NCBI GenBank assembly: GCA_964655475.1
Contig: CAZZMO010000008.1
Coordinates: 1 to 62,123, forward strand
Length of the DNA stretch: 62,123 nucleotides
Source: VGMA01 sp964655475
GTDB lineage: Bacteria > Chlamydiota > Chlamydiia > Chlamydiales > VGMA01
Direction of reading: 5' to 3'
Numbering within the stretch: the first letter of the stretch is position 1; each line of letters starts with the position of its first letter. A program made the position numbers and the translations under genes. This document shows, piece after piece, positions 8,339-17,535 of this stretch. The notes under the pieces are model-generated. The model made no database searches and had not been told where the DNA came from. It was given only the letters and a program-made list of their open reading frames with translations.

Positions 8339-9490
8339 TTAAAATAGCGCTTTAATCCGCTCAAAAAAACTTTTTTTCTTTGGGCAGTTTTGCGGTTTTT
8401 CGAGCTCAGCAAACTGTTTTAGGAGTTCCTTCTGCTCATTATTGAGGTGTACTGGGGTTTCCACGTGGACTCTCACCAACATATCTCCCGCTGTTTGACT
8501 GTGGACATTGGGGATCCCAAATCCTTTGACACGAAACACCTTATCTGTTTGAGTCCCTTCAGGAATGATGATTCGTTGGGGCTCCGATAAGGTAGGGATC
8601 TCTTTTTTGGTTCCGAGGGCTGCCTCAGCGAAGCTGAGTGGTAGGTCGAGGTAGAGATCATCCCCTTCCCGTTTGAAAAAATCGTGTGGTTTCACTGTGA
8701 TGTAGACGTATAGGTCGCCGTTTGGTCCCCCATTTTCCCCTGCATCGCCGTGACCACCCATTTTGATCCTCATCCCATTGTCTATACCAGGGGGGACATG
8801 GATCGTCACTTTAGTTTTTTCTTTGATCTTTCCATTGCCATGACAATCGGAGCAAGGGCGAGTAATAACAGAGCCTGATCCGTGGCAGTGGGGGCATGTC
8901 GTCGACATGCTAAAGAATCCTCTTGATTGCTGGACATGGCCATGCCCATGACAGGTAGAGCAAGATTTTACATCTTCGGGAGAGTGGGCCCCTGATCCGT
9001 GGCACTTCGCGCAGTTAGCGAGATTAGTGATTGCCACTTCCCTTTCTACCCCTTTGGCTGCTTCTTCAAAAGAGACTGTGAGGTTGATCTTTTTGCTGGC
9101 ACCTTGCCGAGCAAAATTTCCCCCGCCGCCGCCACCTTGTTCAAAGCCTCCACCAAAGAAACTATCGAAAATAGAACCGCCCGATCCACCGAATGCTCCC
9201 ATAAAGGTCCTGAGGGCCTCTTCCATGGAAGAGAATCCTTCTCCACCAGGGAAGCCTCCACCTTGAGCTCCATGAACCCCTTGCTTGCCAAACTGATCAT
9301 ACATCCGACGTTTATTTTCATCAGAGAGGACTTCGTAGGCTTCAGAGACTTCTTTAAATTTATTCGCAGCAGCTGAATCGCCAGGATTTTTATCTGGATG
9401 GTACTTCAGCGCCTGCTTGCGATAAGCTTTTTTGATCTCATCAGCAGTAGCTGTCTTTTGGACTTCGAGAATATCGTAGTAGTCGGACAT
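8339..9490 (-). CDS. dnaJ: Chaperone protein DnaJ
   Basis: A 383-residue full-length type I Hsp40, the DnaK co-chaperone. The J-domain (residues 1-70) has HPD in KYHPDKNPGD. A Gly/Phe-rich linker (about 75-125) follows. Four CxxCxGxG zinc modules (CAKCHGSG, CSTCHGHG, CPHCHGSG, CSDCHGNG) come next, then the client-binding beta domains. The C-terminus is slightly basic (KKKSFFERIKALF). It lies 5 bp after rpsU on the same strand, matching the tsaB-rpsU-dnaJ order of Chlamydia (CT343-CT341), and is probably transcribed with both. Confidence 0.97.
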   Translation of the reverse strand: MSDYYDILEVQKTATADEIKKAYRKQALKYHPDKNPGDSAAANKFKEVSEAYEVLSDENKRRMYDQFGKQGVHGAQGGGFPGGEGFSSMEEALRTFMGAFGGSGGSIFDSFFGGGFEQGGGGGGNFARQGASKKINLTVSFEEAAKGVEREVAITNLANCAKCHGSGAHSPEDVKSCSTCHGHGHVQQSRGFFSMSTTCPHCHGSGSVITRPCSDCHGNGKIKEKTKVTIHVPPGIDNGMRIKMGGHGDAGENGGPNGDLYVYITVKPHDFFKREGDDLYLDLPLSFAEAALGTKKEIPTLSEPQRIIIPEGTQTDKVFRVKGFGIPNVHSQTAGDMLVRVHVETPVHLNNEQKELLKQFAELEKPQNCPKKKSFFERIKALF

Positions 9491-9495
9491 GCCTT

Positions 9496-9675
9496 TTATC
9501 GACGTTTTTTGTATTTGAGGGCTTGTTTCTGTTTGTTTTTTTCTTTCACAGAAGGTTTGTCATGGAAGCGTTTTGCTTTGACAGTCTTCATTACACCTTC
9601 TTTATCTAACTTTTTTTTCAAGGCGCGGAGGGATTTCTCAATCGGTTCACCTACACGAATCTTTACAGTGATCAT
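9496..9675 (-). CDS. rpsU: 30S ribosomal protein bS21
   Basis: A 59-residue basic protein, read by translating the complement between dnaJ and tsaB. It starts MITVKIRVGEPIEKSLRALK, continues through KTVKAKRFHDKPSVKEK, and ends KYKKRR. This is the classic bS21 pattern, with the conserved E-x-(I/L)-x-x-(S/A)-L-R-x-(L/F)-K-(K/R) segment. bS21 binds the 16S rRNA platform near the anti-Shine-Dalgarno sequence. It is followed 5 bp downstream by dnaJ and preceded by tsaB, the conserved chlamydial order. Confidence 0.95.
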   Translation of the reverse strand: MITVKIRVGEPIEKSLRALKKKLDKEGVMKTVKAKRFHDKPSVKEKNKQKQALKYKKRR

Positions 9676-9728
9676 CTATGCGTTTCCTTATAAGCAATTT
9701 CAACAGAGCTCTAATTGTAAAAGAAGCT

Positions 9729-10310
9729 TCAATATTTTTCAACGGGATGTTGATAGTCGATTTTAAACGACAGGTAGTTTTCCACTTCTCCCCTCTGAAC
9801 CTTCTCGATCCAGGCCCTTTCAAGCCTTCTGGGAGAAGGGAGTTTAGCGCTGAGGGGATAGGCGTCAATAAACAGATTTTCTATATCTGATGCAATCAGT
9901 TTTTTATATTGTGTAGGAATTTTTTGAGAAAGAGTGTCGATCGTGGAGAGAAAAGGGGGCTCATCTCCATAGGAGATATAGACTTTGCCACCCCTTGCAT
10001 CGAGCACTTTTGCCTCGTCTGCTGCTGCCTCTATGAGTTCCAAGCTGTGAAAGGAAATCAATGGGAGGTGGAGAGTATAAGAGAGGGTCTTTGCGATAGT
10101 TACCCCAATGCGAACTCCTGTAAAAAAGCCTGGCCCTCGACAAACTGCGATGAAGTTGAGGTCTTTTTTCCCCTCTAAAAGGGTGGCAAGTGAGAGGTGA
10201 ATGGTTCGGGTAAGCTCTTTTGAGGGGAGGGGGAGGGTAGTCTCTTCCCCTTCATAAACGAGTGTGATGAAATTTTTGACTCCGCTGGTGTCGATGATCA
10301 AGTAGTTCAT
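9729..10310 (-). CDS. tsaB: tRNA threonylcarbamoyladenosine biosynthesis protein TsaB
   Basis: A 193-residue TsaB (YeaZ) homologue. It begins MNYLIIDTSG and carries the family motif GPGFFTGVRIGVTIAKTLSY near residues 59-78. TsaB pairs with TsaD and TsaE to make the t6A modification at position 37 of ANN-decoding tRNAs. It is shorter than the E. coli protein (231 residues) and ends soon after the ASKH core. First gene of the tsaB-rpsU-dnaJ run and divergent from lon, with an 85-bp shared upstream region. Confidence 0.9.
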   Translation of the reverse strand: MNYLIIDTSGVKNFITLVYEGEETTLPLPSKELTRTIHLSLATLLEGKKDLNFIAVCRGPGFFTGVRIGVTIAKTLSYTLHLPLISFHSLELIEAAADEAKVLDARGGKVYISYGDEPPFLSTIDTLSQKIPTQYKKLIASDIENLFIDAYPLSAKLPSPRRLERAWIEKVQRGEVENYLSFKIDYQHPVEKY

Positions 10311-10395
10311 GGTTTTCTGTATTTTTAAAAACTTCCTGGTGCTAAAATATCACAAAATCGGTTAATACGTAATCAAGGAATCTCAGGAGAACGCT

Positions 10396-13056
10396 TTGAA
10401 TCCAGAAGAAGAACCAGACAATGCCCCTCAGAGAGAAGATCTTGAGGCATTATTACATCCGAATGGCATGCCGAGTTCAGGTCGAGCTCAGCCCATTCCT
10501 TCCACACAATTGCCTAAAACATTGCCCATCTTCCCTTTACTTCGAACTTGTTTCTTCCCTGGGATGGCAGCGCCGATCCTAATTGAGCAAGGTCTTTATT
10601 ACGAAACTCTTAGGGATGTTGCGCAGCAGGATCAAAAGATCATAGGCCTTTTTCTTACCCAAAAAGAAGATGCTGATATCTATAACCTCGGATTTGATGA
10701 CCTCTATGATGTTGGTGTAGTCGCCTCTATCTTAAGGATCATCCCGATTGTTGAAGGGGGGGCTCAGTGCCTCATCAGCGTTCTCAAGCGGGTAAAAATC
10801 AAGAAAGCGACGGCAAAAACCCCTGGTAAGCAGCTCTATGCACAGGTGGAATACCATGACGATAAGATCTTGCCAGAGCAGCAGAAGAAGGTAAAAGCCT
10901 ACTCTTTCAGCATCATCCAAACGATTAAGGAGATGTTGAAGAATAATCCTGTATTTAAAGAAGAGCTCCAGATCTTCCTCAGCATCACCGACTTTACTGA
11001 AGGGGGAAAGCTTGCTGACTTTGCAGCGGCACTGACACTTGCGAGCCGCGATGAAAAGCAGCAGATTTTGGAAGCTTTTGATATTGAGGACAGGATTGAA
11101 AAATCTCTCAAACTTTTGAGAAACGATCTCGATATCAACAAGTTGCAAAATACAATTACGAAGAAGATCGAAGCGAACGTCTCTAAAGCGCAAAGGGAGT
11201 TCTTCCTCAGAGAGCAACTCAAAACGATCAAAAAAGAGCTGGGGCTTGAAAAAGATGACTATCAGCTTGCGATTGAAAAATTTGAAGAGCGGCTAGAGGG
11301 AAAAAATGTTCCTGAAGATGCGATGAAGGTGATTACAGAAGAGATCAGCAAGCTCCAAATGCTCGATCACCAATCTGCAGAGTATTCAGTTTGTTACAAT
11401 TACCTCGACTGGCTCACCATTTTGCCATGGGGTTTAAAGTGTGAAGAGATTTTGGATGCGAGAAGAGCTGAAAAAATCCTCCACCATGACCATTATGGAC
11501 TTGAAGACATTAAAGAGCGGATACTTGAATTCATCTCGGTGGCCCAGCTTAGAGGTCACACAAGAGGGCAAATTCTTTGTTTTACAGGCCCTCCAGGGGT
11601 GGGGAAAACAAGTATTGGCCGTAGCATTGCCTCAGCGCTCAACCGTCCATTCTACCGTTTTTCGGTTGGGGGGATGAGAGATGAAGCGGAGATCAAGGGT
11701 CATCGCCGTACCTACATCGGTGCGATGCCTGGGAAGTTCATCCAAGCATTGAAGTATGTAAAGTACTGCAACCCTGTCATCATGATTGATGAAGTGGATA
11801 AGCTGGGGATCAGTTATCAAGGGGATCCAGCGTCAGCGTTATTGGAAGTGCTAGACCCTGAACAAAATAAAGACTTTTTAGATCACTACATCGATGCAAG
11901 AGTCGATCTGTCGGAGATTTTATTCATCGTCACTTGTAACGATTTGGATGGAATCCCAGGCCCTCTTCGCGATCGTATGGAAGTGCTCCGCCTCTCTGGC
12001 TATATCGCTGAAGAGAAGGTGCAGATTGCAAAGAGGTACCTCGTAAAGAGGGCGAAAGAGGAGATGGGGCTTGGAGCTTCACAGCTTACTTTTGACACAG
12101 ATGCACTCGATGTTATTGTGAATCAATACTCTCGAGAAGCTGGTGTGCGTAACCTCGAAAAAAATGTGAAGAAAATCTGCCGAAAGGTAGCTGCGAAATT
12201 TGTTAGGGAAGCCGAAGATAAGATGAAAGATAAGGCTCCTCCAGCAAAGGGGAAAGCCAAAGTCAAAGACTTGAAAAAAGAGTCTGAGAAATTGACTGCT
12301 GTGATCAGAAAGAAAACAGTGAAGATCACAGCCAAAGATATTGAGTCTTATCTAGGAAAGCCTATTTTCACTTCAGAGTCATTCCATGGTCCAAGACCTC
12401 CTGTTGGAGTGGTCTCGGGACTTGCTTGGACTGCATATGGAGGTTCAACCCTCTATATTGAAGCGGCAAAGATGAACGCCAAAGAGAAGAAGTATCATAT
12501 TTCTGGAAATGTCGCGACGGTAATGAAAGAGTCTCTCGATATTGCATGGACTTATGTGCAAAGTCAGGTGACTCGGTACGCGCCAAATAGTGATGCATTT
12601 GAGAATACTGATGTGCATGTTCACGTTCCTGAAGGGGCTACGCCAAAAGATGGCCCTTCTGCAGGGATTACAATGACAACAGCGCTCCTTTCTCTTTTGT
12701 TAAACAAACCTGTGAAGAAGCACTTGGCGATGACAGGGGAAATTTCTCTGCTAGGTAAAGTGCTAGCGATTGGGGGTGTGAAAGAGAAGCTCATTGCGGC
12801 AAGAAGGGAAAACATCAGAGAGCTCATCTTCCCAAAAGAAAACTACCGTGATTACGTAGAGCTTCCTGACTATTTGAAGAAGAACCTGATCGTCCACTTT
12901 GTCGAAGATTATGACGATGTGTTCAAGATCGCTTTTGAAGTCCCTGAAAGAAAGAGGGTGCATCACGAAACGCCTGAGCCTAAGACAAAAGCGAAACCAA
13001 GATCAAAAACAAGCGCAAAGCCTAAGACAAATGCACGACGTGCTAAAAGAAAATAA
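10396..13056 (+). CDS. lon: ATP-dependent Lon protease
   Basis: An 886-residue Lon. The order is an N-terminal substrate-binding LON domain (about 45-250), a coiled coil, an AAA+ module with Walker A GPPGVGKT at 398-405 and Walker B VIMIDEVDK, and a serine-lysine protease domain with catalytic Ser755 in PKDGPSAG and Lys796 in GGVKEK. Between AAA+ and protease there is a lysine-rich insertion of about 40 residues (KDKAPPAKGKAKVKDLKK). The C-terminus has a basic Lys/Pro/Ala tail ending ARRAKRK. Both are additions to the E. coli form. I chose the TTG at 10396 because AGGAGA lies 5 nt upstream and no nearer in-frame ATG precedes the domain. It corresponds to CT344 next to tsaB. Confidence 0.97.
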   Translation: MNPEEEPDNAPQREDLEALLHPNGMPSSGRAQPIPSTQLPKTLPIFPLLRTCFFPGMAAPILIEQGLYYETLRDVAQQDQKIIGLFLTQKEDADIYNLGFDDLYDVGVVASILRIIPIVEGGAQCLISVLKRVKIKKATAKTPGKQLYAQVEYHDDKILPEQQKKVKAYSFSIIQTIKEMLKNNPVFKEELQIFLSITDFTEGGKLADFAAALTLASRDEKQQILEAFDIEDRIEKSLKLLRNDLDINKLQNTITKKIEANVSKAQREFFLREQLKTIKKELGLEKDDYQLAIEKFEERLEGKNVPEDAMKVITEEISKLQMLDHQSAEYSVCYNYLDWLTILPWGLKCEEILDARRAEKILHHDHYGLEDIKERILEFISVAQLRGHTRGQILCFTGPPGVGKTSIGRSIASALNRPFYRFSVGGMRDEAEIKGHRRTYIGAMPGKFIQALKYVKYCNPVIMIDEVDKLGISYQGDPASALLEVLDPEQNKDFLDHYIDARVDLSEILFIVTCNDLDGIPGPLRDRMEVLRLSGYIAEEKVQIAKRYLVKRAKEEMGLGASQLTFDTDALDVIVNQYSREAGVRNLEKNVKKICRKVAAKFVREAEDKMKDKAPPAKGKAKVKDLKKESEKLTAVIRKKTVKITAKDIESYLGKPIFTSESFHGPRPPVGVVSGLAWTAYGGSTLYIEAAKMNAKEKKYHISGNVATVMKESLDIAWTYVQSQVTRYAPNSDAFENTDVHVHVPEGATPKDGPSAGITMTTALLSLLLNKPVKKHLAMTGEISLLGKVLAIGGVKEKLIAARRENIRELIFPKENYRDYVELPDYLKKNLIVHFVEDYDDVFKIAFEVPERKRVHHETPEPKTKAKPRSKTSAKPKTNARRAKRK

Positions 13057-13522
13057 GAGGATCCTCCCCTTGGAAGAAATAGGGGAGCTCTCTCTCAATT
13101 TAAGAGAAGAGGGGAAGAGGGTAGTGAGTCTGAACGGCTCATTCGATCTTCTCCATGCAGGGCATTTGCATATTTTAAAAGAAGCTAAAGAACAAGGGGA
13201 TGTATTGATTGTTGGGCTCAACTCAGATGCCTCTATCAAGAAGTATAAATCTCCTTCCCGCCCCTTCATTCCCCTTCAGTACCGGATGGAAATGATGGCA
13301 GCGATTCGTTATGTCGACTACGTCACATGGTTTGAAGAGACGACCCCCTTCCATTTTATCGAAACGGTTCATCCCCAAGTGCATGTAAATGGATCAGAGT
13401 ATGGAGCTCATTGTATTGAAGCTCCGTTAGTCAAAGAAATCGGTGCTAGGCTCCATATTGTGGAATTAGTGCCGGGGCTTTCCACCTCTCAAATCGTGGA
13501 AAAAATTCTATGCGGCGCATAA
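13031..13522 (+). CDS. rfaE2: RfaE domain II-type nucleotidyltransferase
   Basis: A 163-residue cytidylyltransferase-like protein. GSFDLLHAGHL gives the HxGH nucleotide-binding motif, and GLNSDASIKKYK and RPFIPLQYRMEMM follow as in the adenylyltransferase half of ADP-heptose synthase (RfaE/HldE). The C-terminal GLSTSQIVEKI supplies the second conserved motif (STS). Only the nucleotidyltransferase half is present; no ribokinase-like domain is attached. The longer open frame starts at 12899, but I chose the ATG at 13031 because the extra 44 residues would merely overlap lon and have no family match. This leaves a 26-bp overlap with lon, indicating coupling. Exact substrate not certain. Confidence 0.8.
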   Translation: MHDVLKENKRILPLEEIGELSLNLREEGKRVVSLNGSFDLLHAGHLHILKEAKEQGDVLIVGLNSDASIKKYKSPSRPFIPLQYRMEMMAAIRYVDYVTWFEETTPFHFIETVHPQVHVNGSEYGAHCIEAPLVKEIGARLHIVELVPGLSTSQIVEKILCGA

Positions 13523-14643
13523 AGATCTTCACCGATCAGAATCAAGCGTTAGGATTCTCTTCTAGACTTCAAGGAAAACAGATTGCCTCAGAAGTGGAAA
13601 CTTCTGGAGAGAAAGAATATACCCTCTGGATCATTGAAGAAGATGATGTTCCAAGAGCCTTAGAAGAGCTAAAAGCATTTCAAGAAAGTCCGCAAAAAGC
13701 AAAAGTTCAAGAGCCAGTTCCTGAAATAAAAATGGATGAAATGGGCAGTCAAAAGCCAGGAAGCGTGATGAGAGATGTGATTCATAGACTTTCTAGAGAG
13801 CGGAAGAGAGTCGAGATGAAAGGGCTTTGGACCAGGGTTTTGGTAGGTATTTGCGCACTTGTTTATTTGATTGCTATGTATCAGAGGTTAGATCTTCTGA
13901 AGAGCGCATCTCCCTCCCTTCTCCTCCCTGCGATCTCTCCCATTGAAGAGCTCTTTATTTATGAATGTCCTGAAGCTCTGGCATGGAATGATCAACTGAT
14001 CCATGAATATTCTTATAAAACAGTAGAAGAGTTAAAGACTCTTCCACCAGCTGGGCAAGAGCTCGTTAAAAAGATCGAAGAACATCCCCCCTGGAGTGGG
14101 TATTATGGGGAAGTGATTGTTAAAAGTCGTGGCCAGCCCCTCCCTCCTCATGAGCTATTTCAAGATATCAGACGAGGAGAGGTGTGGCGCCTTTTGACCC
14201 CTATCTTTCTTCATTCCAATCTCCTTCATATTTTATTCAATATGCTATGGATTTGGATGCTCGGAAGGTTGATTGAGGGAAGAATTGGAGCTATCCGCTA
14301 CTTAGGGCTGGTTTTGATCATTGGGGTGATAACGAATACTCTTCAATACCTTGTGAGTGGCCCATTTTTTATGGGTTTTTCAGGGGTGATTACAGGGATG
14401 GCAGGATTTATTTGGATGAGGCAGATCGTCTCACCTTTGGAAGTGTATCCGATTCATAAGGGAGCGATTCTCTTCCTCTGGATATTTATCCTGGGTGTGT
14501 TTCTCCTTCAATGCTTGGCTTTTTTTCTCCAAATCTTTAATATATCGACGCTAGATCTCAGTATCGCAAATACAGCCCACTTGTCGGGTGCCGTTTTAGG
14601 AATGATCCTTGCCAGACTGCCGATCTTCTGTAAAACTGTATGA
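13510..14643 (+). CDS. Rhomboid-family intramembrane serine protease
   Basis: A 377-residue protein with a soluble N-terminal domain (about 1-110, Glu/Lys rich) and a first membrane span near 116-132. A loop domain follows, then the rhomboid core: GEVWRLLTPIFLHSNLLHIL, then NMLWIWMLGRLIEG, then catalytic Ser291 in GFSGVITG and catalytic His357 in NTAHLSG. The Ser-His dyad of rhomboids is intact. Rhomboids cleave membrane proteins within or near their transmembrane helices. It overlaps the upstream nucleotidyltransferase by 13 bp and rnz by 4 bp, so it belongs to one operon starting at lon. Confidence 0.9.
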   Translation: MRRIKIFTDQNQALGFSSRLQGKQIASEVETSGEKEYTLWIIEEDDVPRALEELKAFQESPQKAKVQEPVPEIKMDEMGSQKPGSVMRDVIHRLSRERKRVEMKGLWTRVLVGICALVYLIAMYQRLDLLKSASPSLLLPAISPIEELFIYECPEALAWNDQLIHEYSYKTVEELKTLPPAGQELVKKIEEHPPWSGYYGEVIVKSRGQPLPPHELFQDIRRGEVWRLLTPIFLHSNLLHILFNMLWIWMLGRLIEGRIGAIRYLGLVLIIGVITNTLQYLVSGPFFMGFSGVITGMAGFIWMRQIVSPLEVYPIHKGAILFLWIFILGVFLLQCLAFFLQIFNISTLDLSIANTAHLSGAVLGMILARLPIFCKTV

Positions 14644-15548
14644 GTTTAAAACAATTAGTCATTCTGGGATGCTCCTCACAACAGCCTACACGCCTGAGGA
14701 ATCACGGTGCTTACCTCGTCCGCTGGAGAGAAGAGGGATTCTTGCTCGATCCAGGAGAAGGGACTCAGCGGCAGTTCATCTTTGCTGATGTGGCTCCCAC
14801 TTGTGTTACGAGGATCTTTGTTTCCCATTTCCATGGAGATCACTGCCTAGGCCTTGGTTCGATGCTCATGAGGCTCAACCTTGATAAAGTGACCCATCCG
14901 ATCCACTGTTACTATCCAGCAAGTGGGCAGAAATATTTTGAACGACTCCGCTACGGGACGATTTACCGCGAGAATATCCAAGTCATTCCCCATCCTGTTT
15001 CTCTCCCTGGGATTGTCGCAGAAGATGAGAACTTTCGGATTGAAGCAGCCTTTTTGGAACATGGAGTGGAGAACATCGCCTGGCGGATCACAGAACAGGA
15101 TCAGAGAAAATTTTATCCTGACCGGTTAGCTGCAGCTGGCATCCGAGGTCCTATCATGAAAGAGCTCATCGCCCAAGGGTCGATCACTGTTAATGGGCAG
15201 ACGATCCACATCGATGATGTAAGTTACATGAGAAAAGGGGATTCCTTTGCCTCTGTCATCGATACACTTTACTGCGATGCGGCCGTTGAAATTGCAAAAG
15301 GGGTGAACACCCTTCTTTGTGAAAGCACCTACCTCGAAGAGCATAGCCATCTCGCCAAAGAACACCACCACCTGACAGCAAAGCAAGCAGCCCTCATCGC
15401 CAAAAATGCAGGGGTAGGGAAGCTCATCTTGACCCATTTTTCTGCTCGCTACTCAGACCTTGAACCTTTTGTTCAAGAAGCCTCTCCTATTTTTCCAAAT
15501 GTCGATGTGGCAGATGATTTGAAAAAATTTGATTTATTTGCTCTATGA
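14640..15548 (+). CDS. rnz: Ribonuclease Z
   Basis: A 302-residue metallo-beta-lactamase-fold RNase (ElaC/RNase Z), which trims tRNA 3' trailers. The zinc motif HFHGDH is at residues 63-68. Later ligands lie in EHGVENIAWRI, in the Asp of DTLYCDAA, and in the terminal His of LILTHFSARYSD. Its length is normal for bacterial ElaC. It corresponds to CT346 of C. trachomatis, with the same lon-side context. Start overlaps the rhomboid stop (ATGA), so it is translationally coupled. Confidence 0.93.
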   Translation: MSLKQLVILGCSSQQPTRLRNHGAYLVRWREEGFLLDPGEGTQRQFIFADVAPTCVTRIFVSHFHGDHCLGLGSMLMRLNLDKVTHPIHCYYPASGQKYFERLRYGTIYRENIQVIPHPVSLPGIVAEDENFRIEAAFLEHGVENIAWRITEQDQRKFYPDRLAAAGIRGPIMKELIAQGSITVNGQTIHIDDVSYMRKGDSFASVIDTLYCDAAVEIAKGVNTLLCESTYLEEHSHLAKEHHHLTAKQAALIAKNAGVGKLILTHFSARYSDLEPFVQEASPIFPNVDVADDLKKFDLFAL

Positions 15549-15829
15549 AGTTGATGTTGCTTTCCTTTTATTTCTTAGCTACTGCATGGCACCCTGCCCA
15601 ATATGGGATCATCCAATTTTTCGACCACTTGGACCGTGGCGAAGAGGAGGCAGGTTGGGTGGTTTTAAAGGAAAATCTCAAGATCGCTCCCATGACCCAT
15701 CCATCTGAAAGAGAGGCTTTACTCTCTTTTCTGAGCTCATACATGAATGATCGCTATAAGAATGGGGATGAATCTCTTAAAGAAAAACTTCAGGACTTAA
15801 TTTGCCGAGAGCTGGAAGAAGATCTGTAG
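15545..15829 (+). CDS. Small hypothetical protein downstream of rnz
   Basis: A 94-residue protein starting in the rnz stop codon (ATGA overlap). The first 15 residues (MKLMLLSFYFLATAW) are hydrophobic and could be a signal sequence. The rest is amphipathic and acidic, ending CRELEEDL. No recognised domain. The overlap with rnz and the absence of a better reading frame support a real gene. Its 3' end overlaps the convergent antiporter gene by 40 bp. Confidence 0.6.
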   Translation: MKLMLLSFYFLATAWHPAQYGIIQFFDHLDRGEEEAGWVVLKENLKIAPMTHPSEREALLSFLSSYMNDRYKNGDESLKEKLQDLICRELEEDL

Positions 15830-17007
15830 AGATACTTCAGAAGAAATGGCGATAGAATCGTTGTGAGAGCGATGACAAGGATGATCGAAGCGTAGACATC
15901 GTTATTCAAAATACCTGCGGTGAGGCCAATATTCGCAAAGATGAGCCCCACTTCGCCACGGGGAATCATAGCAGCGCCAATCAAACATTTCGTTTTAAAT
16001 GATTCATTTCTAAGAAAGAAGCCAGAGACGCCCTTCCCTATGAAGGCCATGATGAAAAGTGAGGCGGTCAGTATCCAGATAGAAGGGGATTCCCAATTGA
16101 TCGATCGGAGATTCAGGGAAAGACCAATGGTGACAAAAAAGATCGGTGCGAAGAGGTGAACAATCGGTTTCATCTCCCGCTCGACACGGTGGCTAAATTC
16201 TGGAGCGTGGTGTAAAAAAGCAGCGAAGGGGAAGAAAAATTGACGTGAGAGGGCGAGCCCTGCTGCAAATCCACCGAGGAGTTCAGGGGCGCCGAGCTGA
16301 TAAGCGGTCCAAGCAGAGAGAAGGATGAGAGAGATGATCGTCGTAGGGAGAAGGCCTGGAATGGAACTCTTTTCATCCCACTTCTTGATGATTCTCGATA
16401 CACACTGAGCTGCAAGAGGGGCGAAGAGGAAAAAGATGATGATGAATATCAACACTTTTCCAGTATTCCATAGATTAATCGATCCACTGACAGAAAATTC
16501 ATAGAGGAGAGCGAGGAGGATGATCCCGATGATGTCATCGAGAACAGCAGCTCCAATGATGATCTGCGCTTCATGACTTTTTTGTTTCTTAAAATCTTGG
16601 AGTACGCGAAGGGTGATCCCTATGCTGGTCGCTGTCAACGTGCTACCGATGAAAAGGCTGACGAGTAGGTTGAACTTCATCAAGCTATAACTAAAAAAGA
16701 AGCCGAGGAGGAAAGGGAGGATGACTCCAGCAATCGCCACCGTGAAGGCCTTCATTCCTGAAGCGGCAAGGCGTCCAACATCTGTCTCGAGTCCTACTTC
16801 AAAGAGGAGTAGAATAATACCGATTTGTGCAAGGAGATGGATAGGAGGAGAAATATCGATGAGTCCGAATACACTTGGACCGATTAAGATCCCTGCTAAG
16901 AGTTCCCCAATAACAGAAGGGGTTTTTAAATAGGAAGCGAGCTCTCCCATGATACGTGCTGAGATGAGAATGAGAACTAGTTGAATCAGAAAGACATGAG
17001 ATTCCAT
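15790..17007 (-). CDS. Cation:proton antiporter, CPA2 (KefB/NapA-type) family
   Basis: A 405-residue integral membrane protein with about 12-13 hydrophobic segments. Family marks are GELLAGILIGPSVFGL in the first third, LLFEVGLETDV in helix 3, GAAVLDDIIGIILLALL with the paired acidic ion-binding residues, and a late ARGEVGLI-like motif (IPRGEVGLIFANIG). This is the CPA2 exchanger core, without the C-terminal TrkA-N (RCK) domain of full KefB/KefC. It probably exchanges Na+ or K+ for protons. Convergent with the small rnz-linked gene. Confidence 0.88.
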   Translation of the reverse strand: MESHVFLIQLVLILISARIMGELASYLKTPSVIGELLAGILIGPSVFGLIDISPPIHLLAQIGIILLLFEVGLETDVGRLAASGMKAFTVAIAGVILPFLLGFFFSYSLMKFNLLVSLFIGSTLTATSIGITLRVLQDFKKQKSHEAQIIIGAAVLDDIIGIILLALLYEFSVSGSINLWNTGKVLIFIIIFFLFAPLAAQCVSRIIKKWDEKSSIPGLLPTTIISLILLSAWTAYQLGAPELLGGFAAGLALSRQFFFPFAAFLHHAPEFSHRVEREMKPIVHLFAPIFFVTIGLSLNLRSINWESPSIWILTASLFIMAFIGKGVSGFFLRNESFKTKCLIGAAMIPRGEVGLIFANIGLTAGILNNDVYASIILVIALTTILSPFLLKYLYRSSSSSRQIKS

Positions 17008-17053
17008 CTATATATCACCATTTCGTTCGAGCATCTCTCTTCGAAAGAATCGT

Positions 17054-17488
17054 TTAAGCAGAGAGTTCACGAGCGATATCTTTGAGATCATCGAAGAGAG
17101 TCTCTTTTTGCTCGTGGTTTAGGATCATTTCTCTGACCAAAGACTTCAACTCTTCTGGTCTATGCTCTTTCTTGGTCCGATCAGCAGCTTCGATGAGTGA
17201 AGTGATTTTGTCTTGAAGACCTAAATGTTGGAAAATAGGTTGGTCAATGATCCGAAGAATAATTGAAGCGTTATAGCGGAGGCTTTCATCCACAGGTTTG
17301 GTCAAAAGCTCTTCTGCAAAATGGCGAAGCTCCCAAATTCGAAGGGCCAGCTTAGCGACCTCTTCTCCTGTAAGTAGGTTAGGATCCCTTCTATAGAGGG
17401 CAATAGACTTCTCAACCTGCGCCATGAAGCGCTCGAGGAGTCTTTTTAGCTCGTTAATACGAGATACAACTTCCGAATATCCATCCAT
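17054..17488 (-). CDS. Hypothetical helical protein
   Basis: A 144-residue, almost wholly alpha-helical, charged protein with no cysteine, signal peptide or membrane span and no motif I know. It lies between an antiporter and the ABC-F gene on the same strand, 47 bp downstream of the latter's stop, so cotranscription with the ABC-F gene is likely. Codon use and the lack of overlap with any better frame support it as real. Confidence 0.7.
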   Translation of the reverse strand: MDGYSEVVSRINELKRLLERFMAQVEKSIALYRRDPNLLTGEEVAKLALRIWELRHFAEELLTKPVDESLRYNASIILRIIDQPIFQHLGLQDKITSLIEAADRTKKEHRPEELKSLVREMILNHEQKETLFDDLKDIARELSA

Positions 17489-17535
17489 AATAACTTCACC
17501 GTATCGGATGTTCGAATAATTGTATAGGATAAATT

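Noticed and set aside
9027..9321. Open frames opposite and out of frame within dnaJ
   Set aside because: Shadows of the Gly/Phe-rich linker; DnaJ itself is unambiguous.
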